From assembly GCF_001718835.1 (NCBI RefSeq), contig NZ_CP013444.1:1116001-1180000 (forward strand): a DNA stretch of 64,000 bases, read 5' to 3'. Position 1 is the stretch's first letter, and each line of letters begins with the position of its first letter. Positions 27,581 to 36,503 of the stretch are shown one piece after another. Source of the DNA: Burkholderia cepacia. GTDB taxonomy: Bacteria; Pseudomonadota; Gammaproteobacteria; Burkholderiales; Burkholderiaceae. Both the position numbers and the translations under genes were made by a program. The notes beneath the pieces are model-generated. The model was not told the DNA's origin. It searched no databases and saw only the letters and a list, made by a program, of their open reading frames with translations.

Positions 27581-28974
27581 TGCCTCTCGAAAACGGAGGG
27601 AAATTGCGCTCGCCTGTGAGGCGATCTTATCTGTTCGGCTATATCGGATCAGCAACCATGGTGAGCATTGGTTACATGGATCCGGGAAACTGGGCAACTG
27701 ATCTGGAGGGCGGCGCACGATTCGGGTACCAATTGTTGTGGGTGGTAGTGGTTTCGAACCTGATCGCTATTCTGTTGCAAAGCCTATCAGCGCGATTGGG
27801 TATTGTGGCCGGAATGGATCTGGCACAGGCATGTAGACGCTACTACTCCCCACCCATTGCAATCGCACTCTGGGTGCTTAGCGAAGGCGCGATCATTGCA
27901 TGTGACCTTGCAGAAGTTCTGGGTAGCGCGATCGCACTCAATCTCATCTTCGGAATTCCCCTCGCGTGGGGGGCTGCGGTGACAGGTCTAGATGTCATGT
28001 TGATTCTTGTGCTTCAGAAATATGGAATACGCAAGCTGGAGGCGTTTGTCGCGGTATTGGCGTTCACGATCGGCGCGTGCATGGTCGCTGAGTTGTTCTT
28101 TGTTCACCCGGTATGGGGCGAAGTGGTGACCGGGTTGGTACCCCGCGTACGAGAGGAGAGCGTGTATATTGCTATCGGTATCCTGGGAGCAACGGTGATG
28201 CCCCATAACCTTTACCTGCATTCGTGGCTAGTGAAGGCAGAACGAATCGAACGGACCGCCGAGGAGAAGCGTTTCGCACTTCGATTCAGTTGCATAGACA
28301 TCGTGTTGGCACTGAATGTGGCGCTGTTTATCAACGCAGCGATTCTCATTCTTGCTGCGGGAGTGTTCCACACTCGAGGTGTTGAGGTGACCGAGTTGCG
28401 TCAAGCCCATGAGCTTCTGACGCCGATGCTGGGCACCATGTTGCCTGCCCTGATCTTTGCGATTGCGTTGTTGGCTTCCGGACAAAGTTCGATGATCACG
28501 GGGACATTGGCAGGCCAAGTGGTGATGGAGGGCTTCATTCAACTGCGGATGAGCCCGGTAAGACGTCGGCTCCTCACGCGCAGTCTGTCTGTGGTTCCCG
28601 CCACGATGGCGCTTGCCATTGGTGGAGAGCGAGGTGGGCTTAGCCTGTTAGTGCTCAGCCAAATCGTGTTGAGCCTCCAGCTTCCATTTGCAATGGTCCC
28701 TCTTATCAGATGCACGACTCACGCAGGAATCATGGGCGAATTTGTGATCTCGCGCTCGATACAGTGTCTGATCTGGGGGGCGGCGCTGGCCATCATCGCG
28801 ATGAATGCCTGGTTGGTGATCGGTGTCATCAGTGAAGCGGTGGTGGGGTGGTGGTGGTGGGCTGTTTGCTCGCTCGCACCTCTTTGTGGGTTGCTGGTCT
28901 GGATCGCTTTGGTGCCACTGATGCACGGTCGGGCGGATGCCGCAACCGACGAACTCGCCGAACTGTCCGCCTAG
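27577..28974 (+). CDS. Nramp-family divalent metal transporter
   Basis: 465 residues, about eleven to twelve membrane segments. The two metal-binding signatures are intact: DPGNWATD at residues 35-42 in helix 1 and MPHNLYLHS at about 208-216 in helix 6, whose Asp, Asn and Met coordinate Mn2+ or Fe2+ in the family. A QSSMITGTLAGQ motif follows. It could supply iron or manganese for the nearby non-haem iron oxygenases (inference). It begins inside the stop codon of a 70-residue ORF. Confidence 0.93.
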   Translation: MMPLENGGKLRSPVRRSYLFGYIGSATMVSIGYMDPGNWATDLEGGARFGYQLLWVVVVSNLIAILLQSLSARLGIVAGMDLAQACRRYYSPPIAIALWVLSEGAIIACDLAEVLGSAIALNLIFGIPLAWGAAVTGLDVMLILVLQKYGIRKLEAFVAVLAFTIGACMVAELFFVHPVWGEVVTGLVPRVREESVYIAIGILGATVMPHNLYLHSWLVKAERIERTAEEKRFALRFSCIDIVLALNVALFINAAILILAAGVFHTRGVEVTELRQAHELLTPMLGTMLPALIFAIALLASGQSSMITGTLAGQVVMEGFIQLRMSPVRRRLLTRSLSVVPATMALAIGGERGGLSLLVLSQIVLSLQLPFAMVPLIRCTTHAGIMGEFVISRSIQCLIWGAALAIIAMNAWLVIGVISEAVVGWWWWAVCSLAPLCGLLVWIALVPLMHGRADAATDELAELSA

Positions 28975-29048
28975 TAGCAGAAGAAACCATAGAGATAGAT
29001 GGCGCTGATCCGACGCGTCGCTGAACTCTCTCTTGACGTGGCGAGGAG

Positions 29049-29804
29049 ATGGATGTGCTGGACAACATCATTCTTTCAATCGGACGACCGGAGTTCGGCG
29101 ATGTGTTGTTTGATGCGTTTCGTAGGGAAATGCGCGTCCGCCAAGTTGTGCTGTTTAAATTCTCGGATCCGTCTTCGATTGCATCCTTGGCAGCCAGAGA
29201 TGATCGCGATGACCATTCTGCGTTGTTGTTGGTTCAGAAGTATTTTACGCGTTACCATGCTTTCGACCCATTCAGAAAGCAATGCATCGCAGCTCCCACG
29301 CGAAACGTGAAATGGATGCGATTCACCGTGAGGGAGATCGCCGAAGACGAATATTCCCAGAGGATGTTTGTCGAACCCGGAATTGTCGGGAAGTTGAGCG
29401 TGATCGTCCAACGCCCAGATGGCGCCATCTGTTTGTCGCTCTACCGGGACAAGCAAGAGGGAGATTTTTGTGTGGTAAACGTCATTGACAACGTCAAGGC
29501 ACCGCTTGCTGCAGCAAGCGAGCGCCATGCCGAATTGACACCCGCGAGCCGTGCCCAGAATCTAATGCATATTGCACTGCTGCTTCAAAGCGGTCGCGAT
29601 CTATCCCAACGCGAAGCGCAAGTATGTGCCCGGATTGTGTCCGGGTATTCGAATGAGGCCATTGCGCTCGATCTGGTGTTGTCGGTGCATTCCGTTCGAA
29701 CGTACAGAAAGCGGGCCTATTGGAAGTTGGGTGTGACCTCCCAAAATGAGCTTTTCTCGATCATCCTGAACGCGGAGCGAGGCGCCTCGAGGTTGACCCA
29801 GTGA
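29049..29804 (+). CDS. LuxR-family transcriptional regulator
   Basis: 251 residues. The C-terminal 60 residues form a GerE/LuxR helix-turn-helix: LSQREAQVCARIVSGYSNEAIALDLVLSVHSVRTYRKRAYWKLGV. The N-terminal about 180 residues have no receiver-domain or autoinducer-binding motif that I can see, so the signal is unknown. It is co-oriented with and about 185 bp upstream of the Rieske oxygenase, its probable target (inference). Confidence 0.85.
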   Translation: MDVLDNIILSIGRPEFGDVLFDAFRREMRVRQVVLFKFSDPSSIASLAARDDRDDHSALLLVQKYFTRYHAFDPFRKQCIAAPTRNVKWMRFTVREIAEDEYSQRMFVEPGIVGKLSVIVQRPDGAICLSLYRDKQEGDFCVVNVIDNVKAPLAAASERHAELTPASRAQNLMHIALLLQSGRDLSQREAQVCARIVSGYSNEAIALDLVLSVHSVRTYRKRAYWKLGVTSQNELFSIILNAERGASRLTQ

Positions 29805-29989
29805 GCCTTCGTAGCGCATGAACTCTGTCCCTCATCGGGGTGACTTGTCAGTACGGCGGTATCGATGGAGCATTGCTTCTCGTGGAAGCCTTCGCGAATC
29901 GCTTGACCCACGACACCAAAGCGGACATTGCCGGACGTCATTGTTGGACGGCGAGACGGTCATGTACCGGGAGCTAGAGAGGAGTCGAA

Positions 29990-31054
29990 ATGGCATTCTT
30001 GCGTAACACTTGGTATGTCGCACTGTGGTCCCAGGATCTCTTGCCGGGACAGACAATTTCTCGAACATTTCTCAATGAGCCTATCGTGCTGTTTAGGCGA
30101 GACGATGGGACAGTTGCTGCGCTGGCGGACGCTTGTGCACATCGATTTGCCCCCCTGTCCATGGGGAAAATCGTCAAAGGCGGTAACATTCGGTGTCCAT
30201 ACCACGCATTGGAGTTCGATGGGTCTGGCGCCTGTGTTTTCAATCCGCATGGCAGTGGACGGATCTCTCCTCAGATGAAGGTGAGAAGCTACCCCGTTGT
30301 CGAGAAGCACTCGATGATCTGGATCTGGTTAGGAAGCAAAGAGGCGGACGCGTCCTTGATTCCTGACTTCAGCATCCTGGACCCGGACCCCACCAAGGTC
30401 GTCAGCAAGCGCGACTGGATCCTCATGGAGGCAGGGTACGAGTTGATCACGGACAACTTGATGGATCTCAGCCACACGGCCGTCGTTCATGAGGGCATAT
30501 TGGGTGACGAAAGCACAGTCAAGGCGGATCTGACGATCGCTCAGAACGGGACCGCGGTGACTGTCGGACGCAGTGTGCCAAACGCTCCGGCGGTGGGCCT
30601 CTATGATCTGCTTTATAAGCGCGACGGACGCGATGTGGACCTCTGGATGGATATGACGTGGCATGTCCCCGGCTGTTTGATCAATGACACGGGTGTAACA
30701 GATCCAGGGGCATCCAGAGAGCAGGGCACGGGCTTCTATGGGATGCACTTCTTGACGCCAGAAACCGAACACACCACGTACTACCTGTTTGTCGCCGTGC
30801 GGAGAAATCCCATCTCTTGGGGTGGGGCACTTGATAGTGAGATCCAGGCGCAAGTGTCGAAGCTACGACGTATCGCCTTCCAAGACCAAGACCAAGCCAT
30901 TATCAAAGCGCAACAAGCCATCTTGCGTGGTTTGAAGACACGCAATCAATCGGATAGCGGCGTGCATTTGGAAATCGATGTCGGGCCGGTGAGGTACCAA
31001 CGTGTTCTCCGCTCCCTGATCGAGGCCGAGCAACTGGCTGGCCAAGATGGCTAG
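29990..31054 (+). CDS. VanA-like Rieske non-haem iron oxygenase
   Basis: 354 residues with ribosome site gagaggag. The 2Fe-2S centre is Cys49-x-His51 ... Cys69-x2-His72 (CAHRFAPLS, CPYHALEF). The mononuclear iron site follows in DNLMDLSHTAVVHEG with His162 and His167, and the electron-bridging Asp nearby. This is the vanillate O-demethylase/toluene-sulfonate type rather than the dioxygenase alpha-beta type. It may O-demethylate or hydroxylate an aromatic acid. A Rieske ferredoxin is encoded at 33928-34293, but no reductase is found in the window. Confidence 0.93.
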   Translation: MAFLRNTWYVALWSQDLLPGQTISRTFLNEPIVLFRRDDGTVAALADACAHRFAPLSMGKIVKGGNIRCPYHALEFDGSGACVFNPHGSGRISPQMKVRSYPVVEKHSMIWIWLGSKEADASLIPDFSILDPDPTKVVSKRDWILMEAGYELITDNLMDLSHTAVVHEGILGDESTVKADLTIAQNGTAVTVGRSVPNAPAVGLYDLLYKRDGRDVDLWMDMTWHVPGCLINDTGVTDPGASREQGTGFYGMHFLTPETEHTTYYLFVAVRRNPISWGGALDSEIQAQVSKLRRIAFQDQDQAIIKAQQAILRGLKTRNQSDSGVHLEIDVGPVRYQRVLRSLIEAEQLAGQDG

Positions 31055-31233
31055 CGCTGGGGTGTTGGTTGGCATGTAAGTACGGATATGGCTCAGTCAT
31101 TAATGCCGGCTACTGCTATGCATTTCGCGCGTGAGCGGTCGAAATCTCTTGGGAGTGTAAGGCACGCTAGTCACGGACCGCGAGGGCGTTGCGGCCGCCT
31201 GAACTGTCAACTGCTACGCAAATTGGAGGAACC

Positions 31234-32229
31234 ATGAATGTAGCGATCCCCCGCCGGAAACTCGGCGTTCACGGGCTAGAGGTTTCGGCTATGGGTTTAG
31301 GATGCATGGGAATGTCGGATTTCTATGGGCCGGCGGACGATCGGGTTTCCTTGCAGGTGTTGAATCATGCAGTGGATATCGGCTTGAATTTTCTCGATAC
31401 TGCCGACATGTATGGAGTAATGGGTGCCAACGAGCGCTTGCTGGCCCAATTGCTGCGCCAGCGCCGCAATGAAGTGACAATCGCCACGAAGTTTGGTTTT
31501 GTCCGATCGCCCGAAGGCGCCTATCTCGGCATCAATGGTCGACCCGAGTATGTGCGACAAGCTTGCGACGCAAGCCTGAGGCGTTTGGGTGTGGATCATA
31601 TCGACCTGTACTATCAACATCGCGTTGATCGCAATGTCCCGATCGAGGAAACGGTGGGCGCGATGGCGGACTTGGTGAAGGAAGGGAAGGTCCGCTATCT
31701 GGGCTTATCTGAAGCCTCCGGGGAAACCGTGCGTCGCGCCGCCAAAGTGCACGCGATTTCCGCACTGCAGAGCGAGTATTCGCTATGGACGCGTGAGGTC
31801 GAGAATGATGCGCTGCCGGTATGCCAGGAATTGGGCATCGGCTTTGTGGCATACAGCCCGCTCGGTCGTGGTTTCCTGACGGGGACCCTCCAGAGTGAGG
31901 ACGAACTGGATCCGAGTGACTGGAGGCGGCAGGTTCCACGATTTCAATCTGACAATTTGAAAGAAAACCTGTTATTCGTGAACGCCGTAGTGCAGTTGGC
32001 AAAGCAGCGTGGTTGTGCCCCTGGCCAGCTGGCCTTGGCCTGGCTTCTGCATCGAGGCGTGGTTCCGATTCCGGGGACGCGACATGTTGAACGACTGGAA
32101 GAGAACGCCGCCTCGGCAACCATGTCACTGAGCGACGAAGAAGTCAGACGAATCGATGACGTACTGCAGCTCATGTCCGTACGTGGTGAACGCCTGCCGG
32201 CGGCAGGAATGGCAAGCGTGAACGTTTAG
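31234..32229 (+). CDS. Aldo/keto reductase
   Basis: 331 residues from an ATG with ribosome site ggagga. The TIM-barrel AKR landmarks are LGCMGMSDFYG, FLDTADMYG (catalytic Asp and Tyr), IATKFGF (catalytic Lys), HIDLYYQHRVD (catalytic His) and the NADP-binding VPIPGTRHVERLEEN. This subgroup (AKR13-like) reduces a range of aldehydes. It follows the Rieske oxygenase by about 180 bp with no recognised gene between, and ends before a strong bidirectional terminator. Confidence 0.92.
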   Translation: MNVAIPRRKLGVHGLEVSAMGLGCMGMSDFYGPADDRVSLQVLNHAVDIGLNFLDTADMYGVMGANERLLAQLLRQRRNEVTIATKFGFVRSPEGAYLGINGRPEYVRQACDASLRRLGVDHIDLYYQHRVDRNVPIEETVGAMADLVKEGKVRYLGLSEASGETVRRAAKVHAISALQSEYSLWTREVENDALPVCQELGIGFVAYSPLGRGFLTGTLQSEDELDPSDWRRQVPRFQSDNLKENLLFVNAVVQLAKQRGCAPGQLALAWLLHRGVVPIPGTRHVERLEENAASATMSLSDEEVRRIDDVLQLMSVRGERLPAAGMASVNV

Positions 32230-32273
32230 ATTGCGAAGATTTCGACACGACTCGCGTTACCCGTAGTTGAAAG

Positions 32274-32310
32274 GAAAACCCCGCGAACGAATCGCGGGGT
32301 TTTCTTTTTG
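32274..32310. terminator. Bidirectional intrinsic terminator between convergent genes
   Basis: An 8-bp perfect stem CCCCGCGA / TCGCGGGG with a 5-base loop is flanked by AAAA on the left and TTTTCTTTTT on the right. It lies between the aldo/keto reductase (+) and the amidohydrolase (-) and can serve both. Confidence 0.9.
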
Positions 32311-32320
32311 AGCTGCTGTC

Positions 32321-33565
32321 TCAACGCGTTGCCACAGCGACATTTTCGGTAGAGGCGGGAAAGCGATCGGACGTATCAATGTTGAACAGTTTCTTGGCAT
32401 TGCCTCCCAAGATTTGTCGACGTGCATCATCCGACAGGAATGGCAGATCCCAGATCACGCTCGGCAAGTCCATGTCCCAATGTGGATAGTCAGACGAGTA
32501 GAGGAGTTGGGACTCTGCGTTGATCATCTTGAACGTGAGTTCCAGCGCTTCGCGGTTGTTCACCATCTCCATAGGTTGGCTGGTGTAGAACATCTCGCGC
32601 ATGTACTCGCTTGGCAGTCTGCGCAATGACGGACACTCCGAGGTACGCATCCGGAAATCGTGGTCGAGACGCTGCATGAGCCACGGAATCCATGCCAACC
32701 CCGACTCGATCCAGATCACCTTCAACTTCGGAAAGCGCTCAGGCAGTCCGTTGATCACCCAGTTCGCGCAATGCACAGCATTGAAGAACGTGAAACCCAC
32801 CGCGTGTGCCGTAATGAAGCGGTTGGTCATCGAGGTCAGCGGGTCACTCCAGCTGTAGGACGCATGGAATGAGATGGGCAGCCCGGCTTCCTCGAGAAGC
32901 GCGTAGGTCTTCATGTAGTCGTTGTGGTAAATTGGCCGATAGCGGGTCGACACCACCATGAATCCAATCACCCCTTTTGTGCCGGCATACTTCTTGACCA
33001 TTTCATACGTCGCCTCCGGGTCATTGAACGGCAGATAGAGCATCGATCGCAGGCGACTGTTGCCGGGCAAGACTTCTTCAACCATCCAGCTGTTGTAGGC
33101 CTTCGCCATATTGACCTCAATTTCAACCTGAGGATGAAGGCCAAGGAACAGCATCGGTGTTGGGAACAGGCAGGCGTAGTCGACGCTGAGTGCATCCATC
33201 CAGCGATAGGCTTGCTGGAGATCACGCTGAACGCCCGGAGCATTGGGAATGTTCTCGACCTTCCGTCCCAGATAGCGGGCGATCCGGCCACCGCCATCTT
33301 GATATCCCGGCTGGTCAATAAGAACAGCTGACGCGCCCCTGTATTTGTACATGTTTAGCGCGCTCTGCCGCAACGCGGGGTCTTCGATGCGCTCGATAAT
33401 CGGCAGAAGATTGTCGGTTTCGTAGTGATGGCAGTCGACGTCAATGATGAGTACATCATCGAGTCCACGCTGTTCGGCTTGCTTCCGAGCGTTTTTGAGA
33501 TGTCTGCCGGTGTGATAGTTATCGATCGTTTGGTGATAGGTTGCTTCGCTGGATTCGATCAGCAT
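32321..33565 (-). CDS. Amidohydrolase-2 family metal-dependent hydrolase/decarboxylase
   Basis: 414 residues. The family that includes ACMSD and gamma-resorcylate decarboxylase is indicated by DVDCHHYE near residues 42-48 (metal ligands), a central SFHASYSW (His), KVIWIESGLAWIPW and the late YSSDYPHWDMD (catalytic Asp). These enzymes usually decarboxylate or hydrolyse ring or ring-fission products. It heads nothing but follows the ferredoxin and a small ORF on the same strand, and belongs with the Rieske system by position. The precise reaction is open. Confidence 0.85.
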   Translation of the reverse strand: MLIESSEATYHQTIDNYHTGRHLKNARKQAEQRGLDDVLIIDVDCHHYETDNLLPIIERIEDPALRQSALNMYKYRGASAVLIDQPGYQDGGGRIARYLGRKVENIPNAPGVQRDLQQAYRWMDALSVDYACLFPTPMLFLGLHPQVEIEVNMAKAYNSWMVEEVLPGNSRLRSMLYLPFNDPEATYEMVKKYAGTKGVIGFMVVSTRYRPIYHNDYMKTYALLEEAGLPISFHASYSWSDPLTSMTNRFITAHAVGFTFFNAVHCANWVINGLPERFPKLKVIWIESGLAWIPWLMQRLDHDFRMRTSECPSLRRLPSEYMREMFYTSQPMEMVNNREALELTFKMINAESQLLYSSDYPHWDMDLPSVIWDLPFLSDDARRQILGGNAKKLFNIDTSDRFPASTENVAVATR

Positions 33566-33578
33566 CGTTTGGCTCCTG

Positions 33579-33947
33579 TTACTTCATGCCCGACCACGTC
33601 TGCCACATGCCAAGCTCAAAAAGCTCTAGGTTTGCGCCGCGTAGCAGGGCTGTCGTTGTCATGAGAATCGCTGTGGGACTGGCACCGTCCAGCGTATTGA
33701 GTGGGGTAATTGCCCCGCGCTGTGCGACATCATGTGCATAGAACTCGCACAGCGCTGCGAACAGCTTCTGCAGGGCCAGTAGCGTGATGCCTTGCGATGG
33801 GTCGGCACTAGTCGCTTGGCGCAGTTGTTCTGCCAGCGCAGTCGCCGTTTCATCCAGTCGAGATGCGGTGCATGTGGCCGGAAGCCCCTTCTCAACGGCC
33901 ATTGAAGACGTCGCCGTGACGGCTGGATTAGAGAACGACATAGACAT
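33579..33947 (-). CDS. Small protein of unknown function in the Rieske cluster
   Basis: About 122 residues from MSMSFSNP; upstream starts in the same frame overlap the ferredoxin further. The sequence is rich in Ala, Thr and Leu with predicted helices (ETATALAEQLRQAT, LLALQKLFAALCEFYAHDV). There are no Cys-rich or membrane motifs. It overlaps the ferredoxin end by 20 bp and lies 13 bp from the amidohydrolase start, so it is very probably translated as part of that operon. No family recognised. Confidence 0.65.
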   Translation of the reverse strand: MSMSFSNPAVTATSSMAVEKGLPATCTASRLDETATALAEQLRQATSADPSQGITLLALQKLFAALCEFYAHDVAQRGAITPLNTLDGASPTAILMTTTALLRGANLELFELGMWQTWSGMK

Positions 33948-34293
33948 TTCCGTCCCGTTCAGTGACCTCAAATTGCTTCAATGTCACGCTTTCATCGCCT
34001 GCATTGGCTCCGGTGATGGCATTGAACTCCCAACCGTGCCACGGACATACCACATGCAGTGTGTCTGGGTTGAAGCGCATGCCGCGATAGCAGCGACGCT
34101 CGTCGATGACTTCTTCGACCTTATGAATCAGCAAACCATCGCAAACCGGTCCGCCTTGGTGCGGGCAGACATTGAGGTAGGCGCGCAGTTGCCCCTGAAC
34201 CCGCATCACACAGATCTGACGGTCGTTGTGCGTCACCAATTGACGCTGGCCCTCGTGAATTTCGTCGGATGGCGCGACGAATATCTCAGTCAT
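33928..34293 (-). CDS. Rieske [2Fe-2S] ferredoxin
   Basis: 121 residues, a single Rieske domain: CPHQGG with Cys43 and His45, and CPWHGWEF with Cys83 and His86. The insertion between the two motifs (VIDERRCYRGMRFNPDTLH) is a little longer than in NahAb/BphF-type ferredoxins. It probably delivers electrons to the VanA-like oxygenase encoded 3 kb away on the opposite strand (inference). Confidence 0.92.
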   Translation of the reverse strand: MTEIFVAPSDEIHEGQRQLVTHNDRQICVMRVQGQLRAYLNVCPHQGGPVCDGLLIHKVEEVIDERRCYRGMRFNPDTLHVVCPWHGWEFNAITGANAGDESVTLKQFEVTERDGNVYVVL

Positions 34294-34521
34294 ATCTGCT
34301 CCACAGAGTTAGTCGTGGGAATATTAAAGAGAATTAATATTCGCATCTCAAACGATCTTTCTTGATCGAGAGATGACGTATCGTCATATAGGCCAATGCC
34401 CATCGATCTCGCAAGCACGCGTTGATCGATTGACGCTGCGGGTTTTGCGCGCGCAGCGTTGTTCATGAGGAGGATCAAAGCCATACTCAACGCTATTCGT
34501 GGAGTTGCGGGTTGTCCGCGA

Positions 34522-35862
34522 TCAAGTCCTCGTCAGCGGTCGGTTGGCGGTTTCTCGCAGCGTGAGTGTCGCAACAAGCGAGATTGCGGCGGCGACGAGC
34601 AGGATCCATACGGGAGCAAGAGGCTGTCCTGTTGAGGCAATCAACCACGTTGCCAGGTACGGGCCCGTGCCTGCTAGCACGGCGGCGGTGTTGTAGCCGA
34701 GGTTGAATCCGCTCACGCGAACGCGCGTGGAGAACTGTTCGCAGTAGGCCGAAATGAAGACGCCCATGTATAGGGCCTCGAGCTGTCCGAGCAAGATTTG
34801 AGCAGCGATGGCCGCGCTCGTGGAATGCGACATGACAACGAATGCCGGATAGGCCGCCAAGAGGTGTGTGATGCAACCGGCGATGAGCAGCGGCTTGCGG
34901 CCGACCTTATCTGAGAGCCTTCCCCACAGCGGGATCGCAAGCGCGGCCAGAAACAGCGTGGCGGTTGTTGACCAGGCTGCCGCGGTGCCCGGCATGATGC
35001 GTTGCCGCTGAAAGTACGTGGGCAAATAGGCAAAGGTAATGTAGAACGATATGAGCGTCACCAGCGATGATCCACAGACGCCAAGGACCCCTCTCGGGTT
35101 GGACTTGAGTGCCTCCAGAGCGGGGACGCGCACTGCGGTACCCGTTGCCTCGATGCGCCCGAACTCCTGGGACTCTTCCATGCGCCAGCGCAAGATCAAC
35201 GTGATCACGCCGAGCGGCAAGGATACGAGGAACGGGATTCGCCACCCCCAATCCTGAAACGCGCCGGTAGGCATCACGCCACGAAGAACGGCAACGATCA
35301 ATGCGCCGCACATCGTGCCAATCAAGGCCCCCATGTTCATCATGCTGGTGAATGCGCCGCGTTTCCTGCCAGGCGACGCCTCCACGACATAGGATGCTGC
35401 GCTACCCAGCTCACCGCCGGCAGACAGGCCCTGAACGCACCGAAGCAACAGCAGTAGCACTGGAGCGCCGATGCCGATGGCCGCATAGGAGGGCAAAAGG
35501 CCGATCAACGTACTTGCGAAGGCCATGCCTGCGACGGAGAACGTCAGGGCCGGCTTACGGCCGTACCGGTCACCCACGTGGCCGATCAGAATGCCGCCCA
35601 CGGGGCGCAACACAAAGGCGGCGCCAAAGACCCCCAAGGTGTAGAGCAATGCTGCGCTTGAGTTGTTGTATGAGAAGAAGACATCGGAGATCGTGGTCGC
35701 GAGGAACGCATACACACTAAAGTCGAAGTACTCGACGATCGTGCCGAACGCGCCAGCGGAAATGATGCGCTTGACGCGCCGCGAGGCTTCAAGATCGGAG
35801 TGGTATATATCGCGAGATTGCGGTGTAGCCAGAGCGCTACCAGATTTTTGAATATCATTCAT
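34522..35862 (-). CDS. MFS transporter, metabolite:H+ symporter (MHS) family
   Basis: 446 residues from the ATG preceded by AGGAG; the longer frame to 35991 is unlikely. Motifs are GTIVEYFDFSVYAFLA in helix 1, RPVGGILIGHVGDRYGRKPAL after helix 2 and RCVQGLSAGGELGSAASYVVE in helix 4. Same family as the transporter at 18584-19909 but clearly a different protein. It ends about 230 bp after the ferredoxin start and probably imports the substrate of the Rieske pathway (inference). Confidence 0.9.
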   Translation of the reverse strand: MNDIQKSGSALATPQSRDIYHSDLEASRRVKRIISAGAFGTIVEYFDFSVYAFLATTISDVFFSYNNSSAALLYTLGVFGAAFVLRPVGGILIGHVGDRYGRKPALTFSVAGMAFASTLIGLLPSYAAIGIGAPVLLLLLRCVQGLSAGGELGSAASYVVEASPGRKRGAFTSMMNMGALIGTMCGALIVAVLRGVMPTGAFQDWGWRIPFLVSLPLGVITLILRWRMEESQEFGRIEATGTAVRVPALEALKSNPRGVLGVCGSSLVTLISFYITFAYLPTYFQRQRIMPGTAAAWSTTATLFLAALAIPLWGRLSDKVGRKPLLIAGCITHLLAAYPAFVVMSHSTSAAIAAQILLGQLEALYMGVFISAYCEQFSTRVRVSGFNLGYNTAAVLAGTGPYLATWLIASTGQPLAPVWILLVAAAISLVATLTLRETANRPLTRT

Positions 35863-36503
35863 ATCGTCTCCTAAGTCTCTGTTTTGTCGCTTACCTGAAG
35901 TACGTGGAAGTGTGACCTTGCAGGATTTGAACGAACGCTCATTGAGGCTAGATCCAAGCAGGGTACGCCCATACTCAGGGCTTCTTCTCAAATTCGCTGA
36001 TCCTGACCGACTCGATTCGATCGTTGCTGTGCTTTAACGGAAGGTTTGGATCGATGCGTGCTGAGTCAAGCGATGCTAGGACAGCAAAAATTCGACTGTT
36101 ACGAAAGATTGTCATGGCGGAATGACGTTTTCATCACGGCCACGGACGAGGTCAGCGAACAGGCAGAAGGGCAAGAAGTCTTGCGGCTGCTCGGAGTGGA
36201 TTCACCGAAGCAATAGCGGACGGCCGGCAGGCGATATCAGCCGCCTCTCCCACAAGCGGAATGAACGACGGACCGCTTTGGTGAACGTGGCGAAGCTCAG
36301 AAGGTCATTTGCTTTAGACGCGCGGCAGTTCAGTCCGTTGGTGGCCGATATTCATGTGCGAACGTACAAGCAAGCGCTCATGGTGTGATGAAAAATTATC
36401 GTTCGTGCAACCGATTCGTCCCGGGTACGCTCTTCTTGTGTTCTAACGTGGTGCACTCACTTCAACGCCAACTTCTACTTTACCGAACTGAGGCTACTTT
36501 TCT
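35863..36503. other. 641-bp divergent intergenic region
   Basis: This lies between the MFS gene (-) and the aldehyde dehydrogenase (+). An 88-codon open frame at 36122-36388 has no recognisable family and an unconvincing composition, so it is not called. The conserved motif described separately at 36387 lies here. Otherwise nothing was recognised. Confidence 0.5.
36387..36405 (+). promoter_or_regulatory. Second copy of the aldehyde dehydrogenase upstream motif
   Basis: GATGAAAAATTATCGTTCG, 18 of 19 bases identical to the copy at 14201-14219, and like it preceded by CGCTCAT. It is 117 bp before the start of the paralogous aldehyde dehydrogenase. Confidence 0.45.

Noticed and set aside
36122..36388. 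88-codon ORF in the divergent gap before the second aldehyde dehydrogenase
   Set aside because: No homology recognised, basic low-quality composition, no ribosome site that stands out.
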